Source of the DNA: a virus
DNA length: 23,209 nucleotides
Virus record (IMG/VR): IMGVR_UViG_3300030116_000960
Coordinates: 1 to 23,209 of that record
Direction: 5' to 3' (one strand)
The first letter of the stretch is position 1. The number at the start of each line of letters is the position of its first letter. This document shows positions 6,462 through 14,851 of the stretch, in pieces. A model generated the notes under the pieces. That model ran no database searches. It worked only from the letters and a program-made list of their open reading frames with translations, and was not told the origin of the DNA. The translations under genes and the position numbers were made by a program.

Positions 6462-7975
6462 TGGCAATAAAAAATTTAAAAGACGAAATAAAAGAAATTT
6501 TAACAGCAGCTGCTCGAAAGGGTAGAAAAGAACTATCAAAGAAGAAGTTTGAAACTCTTATATTTGAAGAAAGATTTATAAAGGAGTGGTGTGTATATTG
6601 TCAAGAGTATATAGGTTTAACACCAAATAGAGATGTTACCCGAAAAATGACAGCACGATTTTTTAAAGCAATAAGAACTAACTTTAGAAGGTCAGGAAAC
6701 TTATATGCAATACACCCTACCAAGACGCGTCGTGGTATAGAACTTACTAAGTTAGATAAAAATACAAAAGGATTTGAATTTAAAAGAAAGGCATTAAATC
6801 AAACACTTATAAAATGTAAACAAGAAGCTTTAGATGTTTTAGGTGATACAGTAAAGCGCGGTACAACAGCGGCTACAGCATTGAAAGGTGAATTACAAGG
6901 ACATCATGGCGGACCTGAAGAAGATGATTTAAAAACAACTATGGGTATGATAGGTATAGCCGATAATATATCACATATGAATAAAGGCGATGTAGCCTCT
7001 ATAGATGTTATGCTTGATGAATTAGACCAAAGAAGTCCAGAAACACTTTTAAGAGAAGTAGTACAGCAACAATTCTCAGACTATATAGAACTAAAGATGG
7101 GATATACAAGAGATCCTAAAAATGTAAAAGTTATAAAAGGTAAAGGAAGTGCTAGAAAAGTTGAAACATATGAAGTTTCAAATGACATACAAATAAAATT
7201 TGCATTAGGTGGAAAGGTTGGAAAAGGTGGACAGTATACTAATGCTATGACAGACTGGGATACTCCAGGTGGAAGACTGCCAGAGGGAGTAAATGCCAAA
7301 CTACCACCAGCAATAGATAAGCTATTAGAAGATGTTGAAAAGAATACTTTAAAGTTTATAGAGAAGCATAACTTAGCTCACGCTTATGATATGCTGAAAC
7401 TAAAAGGAAGTCCAAGTGCTATAGACCATGCGGTGGCAGAGTCACCAAAAATCATAGTAGGTAATATGTTTCCACACAGAACTAGACCTGACATGAGATT
7501 AAAAGTTAATAAAGCATTATTTGCTGTAGGTAAACAACCTAAGAAAACAGCTACTAAGTTAATAGGTGCAAAGACAGCAAAAGGAAGGCATAGAAGAAAG
7601 ATAGGCAGAAAAGGATTACCGCCTGTAGCTTCAAAATCAAAAGTAGATGGTAAAGCAGGACAAAATCCAATAGCATTAAGAAATTTACTTAATGAAGTTT
7701 TACCAAAAGCAATAGCAATGCAAATGATTTCACCAAAGTTACAGTATAGAACAGGGAGATTTGCAAACTCAGTAAGAGTAGAAAATATATCATCAGGGCC
7801 AAGAGGTGGTAATACAATGATAGAAACAACTTATAGAAAAGACCCTTATGAAACTTTTGCTAAAGGGGGTAAAAAATATACATTTAATAGAGACCCAGAA
7901 AGGCTAATAAAAAGCACAGTAAGAGGCATAGCTACAGGTATTATAGGTGGAAGATTTGGCGTAGGAGTTAACTAA
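6461..7975 (+). CDS. Large neck / head-tail joining protein with gp10-like C-terminus
   Basis: A 504-aa basic protein lying between connector and tail terminator, the usual place of an HK97 gp10-like neck protein. Only the C-terminal part (about 405-504) looks like that: a helix LRNLLNEVLPKAIAMQM, then YRTGRFANSVRV (R430-T431-G432-R433), a DPYETFAKGG strand and a RDPERLIKSTVRGIA helix. The first 400 residues are not recognised; they include helical Lys/Glu-rich stretches, a Gly-rich basic segment (about 222-275) and a positively charged linker (350-400). A typical gp10-like protein is far shorter, so this is an enlarged or fused form. An alternative is a virion protein found in other marine phages with the same C-terminal pattern. 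Confidence 0.65.
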   Translation: MAIKNLKDEIKEILTAAARKGRKELSKKKFETLIFEERFIKEWCVYCQEYIGLTPNRDVTRKMTARFFKAIRTNFRRSGNLYAIHPTKTRRGIELTKLDKNTKGFEFKRKALNQTLIKCKQEALDVLGDTVKRGTTAATALKGELQGHHGGPEEDDLKTTMGMIGIADNISHMNKGDVASIDVMLDELDQRSPETLLREVVQQQFSDYIELKMGYTRDPKNVKVIKGKGSARKVETYEVSNDIQIKFALGGKVGKGGQYTNAMTDWDTPGGRLPEGVNAKLPPAIDKLLEDVEKNTLKFIEKHNLAHAYDMLKLKGSPSAIDHAVAESPKIIVGNMFPHRTRPDMRLKVNKALFAVGKQPKKTATKLIGAKTAKGRHRRKIGRKGLPPVASKSKVDGKAGQNPIALRNLLNEVLPKAIAMQMISPKLQYRTGRFANSVRVENISSGPRGGNTMIETTYRKDPYETFAKGGKKYTFNRDPERLIKSTVRGIATGIIGGRFGVGVN

Positions 7976-8436
7976 TGGATACGACAATAGCAAGGAGACA
8001 TACCACGCGTCGTCGTGCCATAATTGAAGCACTATGCACAAAACTTGAACAAATAAATGGTAGTGCACCTTTTAGAACTTCAGTCGCAAGAGTAGAAAGA
8101 CGACTAAAGTTTTGGGACGAAGTTACTGAGTTTCCTACAATTCATGTAGGAGCAGGGGCAGAAACCCGAGAATATGAAGGCGCGGGATTTAGATTTAGAT
8201 TTTTACGAATAACAATTCGATGCTATGTGTCTGATGATGACGATGTCATCTTAGCACTAGAGGAGTTGTTAGAAGATGTTGAAAGTGTACTAGAGGATAA
8301 TGACCCACTAGGTTACACAGATTCAACAGGAGCATCTCAATCAACAGTACAAACAACAATTGCTACTGTAGATACAGATGAAGGAGTTCTCGAACCTCTA
8401 GGCGTTGGCGAAATCGTCTGTGAGATTCGATATTAA
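7975..8436 (+). CDS. Probable tail terminator protein
   Basis: A 153-aa protein placed directly before the tail tube gene, where tail terminators (lambda gpU, HK97 gp10-following gene) are found. The visible pattern is an N-terminal helix (RRAIIEALCTKLEQI), a strand FPTIHVGAGAETREYEG (about 53-69), a strand pair FRFLRITIRCYV, an acidic turn DDDD and a helix ALEELLEDVESVL, ending in a strand EIVCEIRY. This alpha/beta order fits the terminator fold that caps the last tube ring and docks the tail to the head. The start overlaps the previous stop (TAATG). The call rests on order and fold pattern rather than a sharp motif. Confidence 0.68.
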   Translation: MDTTIARRHTTRRRAIIEALCTKLEQINGSAPFRTSVARVERRLKFWDEVTEFPTIHVGAGAETREYEGAGFRFRFLRITIRCYVSDDDDVILALEELLEDVESVLEDNDPLGYTDSTGASQSTVQTTIATVDTDEGVLEPLGVGEIVCEIRY

Positions 8437-8449
8437 TTAGGAGAATAAA

Positions 8450-9715
8450 ATGGCATTTTTCTTTAGTAGAGATACCAAAGTGTTTATGAAATGGGCTTAT
8501 GATTCCAACAATACAGCTTTATACGAGCTACCAGTATTAGACGGATACTCATTTTCTCAAGCAACAAACACATCTGAGGTTACTTTAAGTGAAGCAGCTA
8601 ACTCTTCTGGATATAGTAAAAGAGGTAGAGCAATGTTTACTGACTCTTTTGCACCAGCAGAATGGAGTTTTAGTACTTACATAAGACCTACAACATCTGA
8701 CTCAGGTAATGCAGCAGCGTCAAATCAACATGCTGGAGCCAGTAAGAAGTTTGCAGTAGAAGGCCCACTATGGGCAGCTATGTCAGCAAATACTTATGAT
8801 AACGCTATTGCAGGTTCAGGTGGAGGTAAAGTCTTTGATAGTGCCGCAGCAACTTATGAGCCAAATGTATTTGATTTTCAAAACTCAAATCAGGTGGCAC
8901 TCGGAGTTTTTGATTTATTCTTCGTGTTAGGAGCAGCAAAAGATTCAACTACAGGTTTATATGAAACAGGACAAGATGGAGTAACCGTCTACAAACTAGC
9001 AAACTGCTCAGTTGGTTCTGCTTCAATAGATTTTGATATTGAAGGTATTGCTCAAGTAGCATGGAGTGGTCAAGGACAAACAATTGAAGAAGCAGCAGCA
9101 TTAAACACTGGTACTTCAGCAACTAATGACTCAAACTCTCAATCAGTAGCGGCAGAAACAACCGACGGATTGATTAACGAAGGAATTAGTTCAACCTCTA
9201 ACTATGTTAGAAATAAATTAACAGACCTAGCAATTGTGTATGACCACGCAAATACGTCTGGTACTAAAGGACTATTAGGTTCTAGTAATACTACTTACTC
9301 TGTTACATTAACAGGTGGTAACATTACAATAGAAAATAATCTTACTTACTTGACACCAGAAACACTAGGTTCAGTAAACCTTCCATTAGGTCATGTAATG
9401 GGAACAAGGTCAGTATCAGGTAACTTTACCTGCTATTTAAATGACACAAGTGAAGGCTCACTTCAATTATTTGAAGACCTTCAAGAATCAAGAGGTGTTA
9501 TCACTAATGCATTTGATTTAACATTTGGAATTGGCGGTAGCGCATCTACTCCAAGATTAAATGTTGAAGTAGCAAAAGCTCACCTCGAGTTGCCTAGCCA
9601 CAGTATTGAAGATGTAATATCTGTAGATGTAGCCTTCCATGGCTTACCAAAAGATTTATCTTCAGGTACAAAAGCAGACGCAACAAACGAAATAAAATTA
9701 ACTTATACATCATAA
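8450..9715 (+). CDS. Major tail tube protein
   Basis: The 421-aa subunit that stacks into the tail tube. It is beta-rich and rich in Ser, Thr, Ala and Gly, with the stretch GRAMFTDSFAPAEWSFSTYI (about 59-78), which is typical of tube proteins in this kind of phage, and a late TFGIGGSASTPRLNVEVAKA region. AGGAG (8439-8443) six nt before ATG is among the best ribosome binding sites here, as expected for a highly expressed protein. It has its own spacing from the upstream gene (13 nt) and is followed by a GC-rich hairpin. At 421 aa it is longer than the lambda tube protein, so extra surface domains are likely. Confidence 0.8.
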   Translation: MAFFFSRDTKVFMKWAYDSNNTALYELPVLDGYSFSQATNTSEVTLSEAANSSGYSKRGRAMFTDSFAPAEWSFSTYIRPTTSDSGNAAASNQHAGASKKFAVEGPLWAAMSANTYDNAIAGSGGGKVFDSAAATYEPNVFDFQNSNQVALGVFDLFFVLGAAKDSTTGLYETGQDGVTVYKLANCSVGSASIDFDIEGIAQVAWSGQGQTIEEAAALNTGTSATNDSNSQSVAAETTDGLINEGISSTSNYVRNKLTDLAIVYDHANTSGTKGLLGSSNTTYSVTLTGGNITIENNLTYLTPETLGSVNLPLGHVMGTRSVSGNFTCYLNDTSEGSLQLFEDLQESRGVITNAFDLTFGIGGSASTPRLNVEVAKAHLELPSHSIEDVISVDVAFHGLPKDLSSGTKADATNEIKLTYTS

Positions 9716-9728
9716 GTTTATTAAACTC

Positions 9729-9755
9729 GGGAGGGTGTAATAACCCTCCCACTTT
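9729..9755 (+). terminator. GC-rich hairpin after the tail tube gene
   Basis: A perfect 8-bp stem (GGGAGGGT at 9729-9736 with ACCCTCCC at 9743-9750), loop GTAATA, then ACTTT. It is the most GC-rich noncoding element of the window. The weak T-run suggests an attenuator or mRNA-stabilising end rather than full termination, letting the tube protein exceed the chaperones made downstream. Confidence 0.65.
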
Positions 9756-9767
9756 ATAGGAAAAGAA

Positions 9768-10202
9768 ATGACAGAAGAAGTAAAAAAACAACCAGTATCG
9801 CTTAAGAGTCTTTTGACTCCAAGCAAAACAGTATCAATAGATTATCCTGGGTATGATGGCTTTGTTGTTGACTTAACATATTTAAGTAGAGAAGAATTAC
9901 TTAAACTTAGAAATAGATGTGTTAAACAAGTTTTAAATAAAAAGACTCGTGCTTTTGAAGATAAACTTGACGAAGATTTATTTATGGTAGAATATGTAGC
10001 AGCAATTCTAAAGGGGTGGAAAGGCTTAAAATTCAAATACTTAGAAGAGTTTCTATTGGTAGATGTAAGTGGACAAAACCCTGAAGACGAATTAGCTTTT
10101 AACTCTGAAAACGCAGAGTTGCTAATGAGAAATTCAGCAGATTTTGACCAATGGGTAACAGATACTGTAGGAGACCTGGAAAATTTTACACAGAGCAAGT
10201 AG
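9768..10202 (+). CDS. Tail assembly chaperone, short form (lambda G-like)
   Basis: A 144-aa protein between tube and tape measure, the fixed place of the tail assembly chaperones that hold the tape measure for tube polymerisation. It is acidic and mostly helical: an N-terminal segment with SLKSLLTPSKTVSIDY, then LTYLSREELLKLRNRC (helix about 37-52), and a VEYVAAILKGWKGLKF helix. AGGA at 9758-9761, 6 nt before ATG, supports the start. The last codons overlap the next frame, and a slippery heptamer at 10181-10187 joins the two, giving a predicted 271-aa long form (140 residues of this frame plus 131 of the next). It is not itself part of the mature virion in lambda. Confidence 0.85.
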   Translation: MTEEVKKQPVSLKSLLTPSKTVSIDYPGYDGFVVDLTYLSREELLKLRNRCVKQVLNKKTRAFEDKLDEDLFMVEYVAAILKGWKGLKFKYLEEFLLVDVSGQNPEDELAFNSENAELLMRNSADFDQWVTDTVGDLENFTQSK

Positions 10203-10582
10203 AACAAATACTTGCGCTGATTAAAAGGAATTTCAAAGATACAGGCATAGATATTAACAAGTATCTAGCTCTATGTGAACAACTCGGTGAAGAACCAGAC
10301 CCAGAAAAGATGCCCGTAGAAAGGGCTACTTTTCCATTAGAGGTACAAGAAGCATATGTGCTTCATGATTTTTTAGCTGAGAGATGGGACGGAGCTAGTG
10401 GTTATTACCTCGGTAAAGATTACTCTGCTTTAGACACTTACATAAAACATTTAGAAATAACAGACGCAAAAACAAGTCTATGGTTTTTAAAGCATATTGA
10501 ATATCACAATATGCAAATGATTAACGAAAAAGTTAAAAGACAGAGAGAAGCGGAAAAACGCAAGGTAAAAATTAAGAAGTAA
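10151..10582 (+). CDS. Tail assembly chaperone, frameshift extension (lambda T-like)
   Basis: This frame is -1 relative to the preceding gene and is open from 10148, after a TGA at 10145-10147. An ATG at 10151 exists, but its first residues (MGNRYCRRPG) are out-of-frame copies of the upstream gene's coding sequence. Translation is therefore expected to enter by -1 slippage at 10181-10187, so the real T part begins with Y at 10187 (YTEQVEQILALIKRNF). It contributes 131 residues. The T part is helical and ends in a basic tail KRQREAEKRKVKIKK. In lambda the T domain of GT binds the tape measure and recruits tube subunits; the following gene here is the tape measure, overlapping by TAATG. Confidence 0.8.
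   Translation: MGNRYCRRPGKFYTEQVEQILALIKRNFKDTGIDINKYLALCEQLGEEPDPEKMPVERATFPLEVQEAYVLHDFLAERWDGASGYYLGKDYSALDTYIKHLEITDAKTSLWFLKHIEYHNMQMINEKVKRQREAEKRKVKIKK
10181..10215 (+). promoter_or_regulatory. Programmed -1 ribosomal frameshift site
   Basis: The heptamer A AAT TTT (10181-10187) sits in the correct phase of the upstream frame (gaA AAT TTT aca), fitting X XXY YYZ. After a 7-nt spacer (10188-10194) a perfect 7-bp stem follows: GCAAGTA (10195-10201) with TACTTGC (10209-10215) around a 7-nt loop. The stop of the zero frame (TAG, 10200-10202) lies 12 nt after the heptamer. The shift direction (-1) matches the frame relation of the two genes. No pseudoknot partner was found for the loop. 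Confidence 0.85.
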
Positions 10583-13500
10583 TGACAAAAAAAGTTAAAG
10601 GTGCAATAATTAGTTTTCAGGTAACAGATGATGGTACCTTAAAAGCTATTGGAGCACAAGCAGGAGCAACAGGAAAAGCACTCGGTGGAGTTGGTAAATC
10701 TACTCGAGATGTTAACCGTAACATGCAGGCTATGTCCGGTCGTGTCGAATCAGGCACGAAAGGATTTGCTCGTATGCAACAAGGAACTGGTGGTCTTGTT
10801 CAAGCATATGCTATCTTAGCTTCTACTCTATTCGCCGTTGGAGCCGCTTTCAGAGCCTTAGAACAGGCACAAAACATTCAAGCCCAGATTCGTGGGTTTA
10901 AAGAATTAACAGCAATAACAGGTACCTCCATGCTATCTATCACAAATAGTGTTAGAGCAGCCACTGGAGGTCTACTTGACTTTCAAACTGCAGCACAGCA
11001 AACTGCTATCGCAACCGCAGCAGGATTTTCACAAAACCAAATTGTAGCACTAGCCGAAGGAGCAAGAAATGCTTCTGTTGCATTAGGTCGTGATTTGACA
11101 GACTCGTTCAACAGATTGATTCGTGGTGTGACAAAAGCCGAACCAGAACTACTCGATGAACTTGGTGTCATTTTGAGACTAGATATTGCTACAAGAAAAT
11201 TTGCAGCCGCAAATGGATTATCAGCAGAAAAGTTAAGTATTGCACAAAGAAGAACAGCTGTATTTAATGAAGTAGCAGAACAGTTAGCAAATAACTTTGG
11301 TGCAATTAATAATGAAGCCATGAGTTTATTAAATCCATTTACTAGATTTGCCACACAATTAAGTGATATTGCAATAGGTGTTGGTGGTTTCTTTACAAGA
11401 ACACTTATACCTTTAATAGAGTTTTTAGATAGAAACTCTTACATATTAGCAGGTTTATTAGCATTAATAACAAAAGCAATTGTGGGACAAATGATACCTG
11501 CGGTTGGTAACTTAAGTGAAGCATTTACTAATATGGGAGTGAACAGTCAAAACCAATTAAAGAAACTTACTAATGATAACAAAGCTTCACAAAAAGCTAT
11601 AGATAAATTAGGTAAAAAGTTTCAAATAGGAGAAGTAAGAAAAAGTAAATTTGTATTAGATGGATTGAAGAAAAGAAATATATCTGAAAAGAAATTTAAT
11701 GCTATGACTGGTAAGCAACAATTAAAACTTACTAGAGTAATGATTGCAGAAGAAAAGAAAAGACTTTCAAATACAAAATATACTACTTCAGCCAGATTAA
11801 AAGCGTATCTAGCTGCTGAAAAAAGAATACAATTAGCAGTTAATAAAACTTCCATTAACATAGGAACAAGAATTACTATGGGAGCTAGGGTCGCAGAAAA
11901 AGGTCTAATTAGATTAGGACTTGTGGGTCAGTCAGCACTTACAGCTATAGGAACTAGAGCAGCCGCTCTTGCACCAATTATTTCAGCACTTGGAGTAGCG
12001 TTTAATGCAGCACTTGGTATTTTCTTTGCACTTATGACAGTAACTTTCTTTTTAGAAATGATACCTGCAGTAAGACAAGCAAAAGAAGCCCAAGAAGCAT
12101 TAAATGAGGAAGTAAAACAAAGCGAAGAAAACTTTACACTTGCAGGAATAGCTTTCGATGCTTTTGCTGGAAGACATATGCCGAAAGTCGTAGAAGAATT
12201 AGAAAATATAGGTAGGGCAGGTCAAGACGCAGCTAATGCAGTAAACTTCTTAGCAAACGCTATGCAAAATGTTGGATTAATGGAAGATGGACAACTTATA
12301 GGGGCAGATTTGATTACTCAACAAATAAATGAACCTTTTGTACAATCAGGTGCAAATGCAAATTTACATAAAGGTTCCCGAACAAGAGCGTACCTTGGGG
12401 CATTTGGTACTGATTTCCGTAAGCAATCAAACGCTGCAAAAGATGCAGGTAGAATTTATATAAGTGAATTTATGAAAGAGATTGTTGCAGCAATGCAAAC
12501 CGACCCAGAAAAAGTTCAAGAAACATTAGCAGAGCTACTTACACCACCAAAAAGACGAAAATATGCGACAAACTATCAAGGTCATCTCTCAAATCAGCAG
12601 CAATTAGTAAGTGGCAATTTTGATACTTTTGTTCCAACAGAAGCACAAACAACAGTACAAGCAGTAGAAATCGGAATTCAAAGAGCTGAAGAGATATTAA
12701 CTATGTTAGCAGATGCCAGTGATGAAGCTACTGCAGAAGCTAGACAATTAAAGATGAAAGCAGTTCTTCAAACAATTGAAGATTATGGTTTAGATTATAG
12801 AAGATTTTTAACTGAAGTTACAATTGGTAACCAAAGAGTTTTTCAATTAACTGATACAGCAAGAGATTACTTTAATGTTATTGCACAAACTAATGCAGAA
12901 ACCAAAACACAAATTGAAGGAGTAAAAAATGTAGATACAGCACTAAAGAATCTAAATGATACTCTAGATTTACAAATGGGAAAACCAACTGCAATCGGTA
13001 AACAATTTGGTGGTCTATTAGAAGTATTTAATGAAATAGATAAAATAACTGAAGATAATATTTTAGAGATAGCAGACTTAACAGGAGACGATATAAACAA
13101 ATTAACAGCAGGGGGAAAAACAGCAATAAGTTTATATGAAGTTGCTATTTTCAAAATAATGAAAGCCAATAGTTTAACAGAAGAACAAGCACAACTTCTA
13201 TTTGATAATAAAGAAACATTATTAGAAACTTTAGAAATTACAGATGAAATATTACAAGCTCAGAAAGCACATGATTTAGTTTTAAAAGCAGAACTTTCAT
13301 TAATGAATCAATTAAAAGATTCACATACTAAAAGATTAGTCCTTACTAAAAAACAAGAAAGCTTAGAAGATAAGATAAAGATAAAAACAGCAGAATTATC
13401 TATAGCAAGAACAACAATTAGAACAGAAAATGAAACACAAAGAAAGATAGACCAAGAAAGAATAAATCTTTTAGCAGCCCAGAAATTTGAACTAGAAGCT

Positions 13501-14466
13501 CAGATGGAAATTATTACCAATCAATTAGATGCCTTCTTTCAATTTAGAAAAGCTATGGTTGAAGCTTTTGATAGTTCAATGCAGACTGGTTTACAAGAAG
13601 CGATTCTTGGCAATTTAGATGGAGGAGAATTAGTAAATAAACTTGCAGAAGATATGCAAAAAGCAGGAGCAAAAGCAATATCTGAAAGAATAACAGCTAG
13701 TTTAACTGGAGGTGTTAAGAGTTTATTCGGTATGGGAGACAAAGTAGCACAACTAACTCCTGAAGCACAGGCAATAAAAACAGCTCATGAATATCACATA
13801 GGAGAATTAGAAAGAGTACTAGAGGCTCACGCTACAGCTTTTGGACTTGATTATAAAAAAATAGGTGGTGTTTCAGACTTAGAAGAAATTGGTTTAAATC
13901 CAGATGGCACTCCTAAATTTGGATTAAAAGAAAAAATAGCTGGTCTTGGCGGAGATACACCACCAGGAACAGGTACAGGTGGAGCAGATGCCGCAATGGA
14001 AGAATTAAAAGAAGCAATAAAAGAACCTTTTAAAGGATTAACAGATTTCTTTGGTGGAATTTTTGGCAATATTAGTTCTGCTTTTGGTGGCATTGGCGGA
14101 GGTGGAGGAATCGGTGGGTTCTTCTCAACACTATTCGGATTAGAAAGAGGTGGAGTTATAGGATTAGCAAAAGGTGGTATGGCAAGATATGCACATGGTG
14201 GTATCGCAAAACAACCAACATACTTAGTGGGAGAAGGAAAGAAAAATGAAGCAGTAGTCCCACTACCAGACAATAAGAGTATTCCTGTTGATTTAGGAAA
14301 CTCAGGTGGAAATACAAATAATACAAATATTACAGTTAACATGGCTGACGGAAGTTCAACTACAGACACAGATAGTGGAGCACAACTTGCAAAAGCAATT
14401 GATGCAGCAGTACAAGCTACAATAGAAAAAGAACTTAGACCAGGCGGAGTATTAGCAGGAGGATAA
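10582..14466 (+). CDS. Tape measure protein
   Basis: At 1294 aa this is the tail-length ruler, packed inside the tube and probably reaching the host membrane on injection. The N-terminal part includes LLDELGVILRLD (about 190-201), common in siphovirus tape measures. Hydrophobic segments at about 72-91, 287-306 and 461-494 can span or perturb membranes. Residues about 315-425 are Lys-rich and helical; 870-985 are coiled-coil-like. The C-terminal part is Gly-rich with repeated GGV/GGM/GGI-AxGG motifs and YLVGEGKKNEAVVPLP, typical of tape measure ends. Using about 0.15 nm per residue, the tail would be near 190 nm (estimate). No lysozyme or peptidase motif was recognised. It starts in the stop of the chaperone gene. 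Confidence 0.93.
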   Translation: MTKKVKGAIISFQVTDDGTLKAIGAQAGATGKALGGVGKSTRDVNRNMQAMSGRVESGTKGFARMQQGTGGLVQAYAILASTLFAVGAAFRALEQAQNIQAQIRGFKELTAITGTSMLSITNSVRAATGGLLDFQTAAQQTAIATAAGFSQNQIVALAEGARNASVALGRDLTDSFNRLIRGVTKAEPELLDELGVILRLDIATRKFAAANGLSAEKLSIAQRRTAVFNEVAEQLANNFGAINNEAMSLLNPFTRFATQLSDIAIGVGGFFTRTLIPLIEFLDRNSYILAGLLALITKAIVGQMIPAVGNLSEAFTNMGVNSQNQLKKLTNDNKASQKAIDKLGKKFQIGEVRKSKFVLDGLKKRNISEKKFNAMTGKQQLKLTRVMIAEEKKRLSNTKYTTSARLKAYLAAEKRIQLAVNKTSINIGTRITMGARVAEKGLIRLGLVGQSALTAIGTRAAALAPIISALGVAFNAALGIFFALMTVTFFLEMIPAVRQAKEAQEALNEEVKQSEENFTLAGIAFDAFAGRHMPKVVEELENIGRAGQDAANAVNFLANAMQNVGLMEDGQLIGADLITQQINEPFVQSGANANLHKGSRTRAYLGAFGTDFRKQSNAAKDAGRIYISEFMKEIVAAMQTDPEKVQETLAELLTPPKRRKYATNYQGHLSNQQQLVSGNFDTFVPTEAQTTVQAVEIGIQRAEEILTMLADASDEATAEARQLKMKAVLQTIEDYGLDYRRFLTEVTIGNQRVFQLTDTARDYFNVIAQTNAETKTQIEGVKNVDTALKNLNDTLDLQMGKPTAIGKQFGGLLEVFNEIDKITEDNILEIADLTGDDINKLTAGGKTAISLYEVAIFKIMKANSLTEEQAQLLFDNKETLLETLEITDEILQAQKAHDLVLKAELSLMNQLKDSHTKRLVLTKKQESLEDKIKIKTAELSIARTTIRTENETQRKIDQERINLLAAQKFELEAQMEIITNQLDAFFQFRKAMVEAFDSSMQTGLQEAILGNLDGGELVNKLAEDMQKAGAKAISERITASLTGGVKSLFGMGDKVAQLTPEAQAIKTAHEYHIGELERVLEAHATAFGLDYKKIGGVSDLEEIGLNPDGTPKFGLKEKIAGLGGDTPPGTGTGGADAAMEELKEAIKEPFKGLTDFFGGIFGNISSAFGGIGGGGGIGGFFSTLFGLERGGVIGLAKGGMARYAHGGIAKQPTYLVGEGKKNEAVVPLPDNKSIPVDLGNSGGNTNNTNITVNMADGSSTTDTDSGAQLAKAIDAAVQATIEKELRPGGVLAGG

Positions 14467-14467
14467 G

Positions 14468-14851
14468 ATGGCATTAGGATTTAGTACAGGATCGTCATTT
14501 GGAAGTAGAACAATTATACCAGATAAAGGTATGAGTAGAAGTAACGAACCTGTAATTTTTAAAGCTGAGTTCGGAGATGGCTATCAACAAAGAATAGCTA
14601 ATGGTATAAATAATTTAAAACAACAGTTTTCAGTATCGTTTGCAACTAGAGAAAAAGCAGAAATAGATGATATTGTAGGATTTTTTGAAAGTACAAATGG
14701 TGTAACAGCATTTGATTTTACATTTGCAGATACAAATGCAAGTGGCAACGAAGAAACAGTAAAAGTCTATGTATCAGAATTTACTCAAAACTGGGATTAT
14801 GATGACTTTTATACTTTATCAGCAACTTTTGTAAGGGTTTATGAAGCATAA
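14468..14851 (+). CDS. Minor tail protein, lambda M-like
   Basis: A 127-aa tail-tip protein of the lambda gpM family. Visible family marks are FGDGYQQRIANGINN (about 35-49), a VSFATREKAEIDDIVGFFES helix region, NGVTAFDFTF and the closing strand YTLSATFVRVY. In lambda the M protein binds the distal end of the tape measure and the tube. AGGAGGA (14457-14463) just before the ATG is the strongest ribosome binding site in the window, and the gene opens the tail-tip series. One base separates the tape measure stop from the ATG. Confidence 0.85.
   Translation: MALGFSTGSSFGSRTIIPDKGMSRSNEPVIFKAEFGDGYQQRIANGINNLKQQFSVSFATREKAEIDDIVGFFESTNGVTAFDFTFADTNASGNEETVKVYVSEFTQNWDYDDFYTLSATFVRVYEA

Noticed and set aside
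10151-10186. Independent start of the T-like frame at ATG 10151
   Set aside because: Its first codons are the shifted reading of the G-like gene, there is no ribosome binding site, and the frameshift signal explains expression of the frame.
13851-14474. Long minus-strand open frame opposite the tape measure end
   Set aside because: It is a low-complexity Pro/Ser-rich mirror of the Gly-rich tape measure C-terminus, lies fully inside a well-supported plus-strand gene and has no recognisable domain. The same holds for all other minus-strand frames here.
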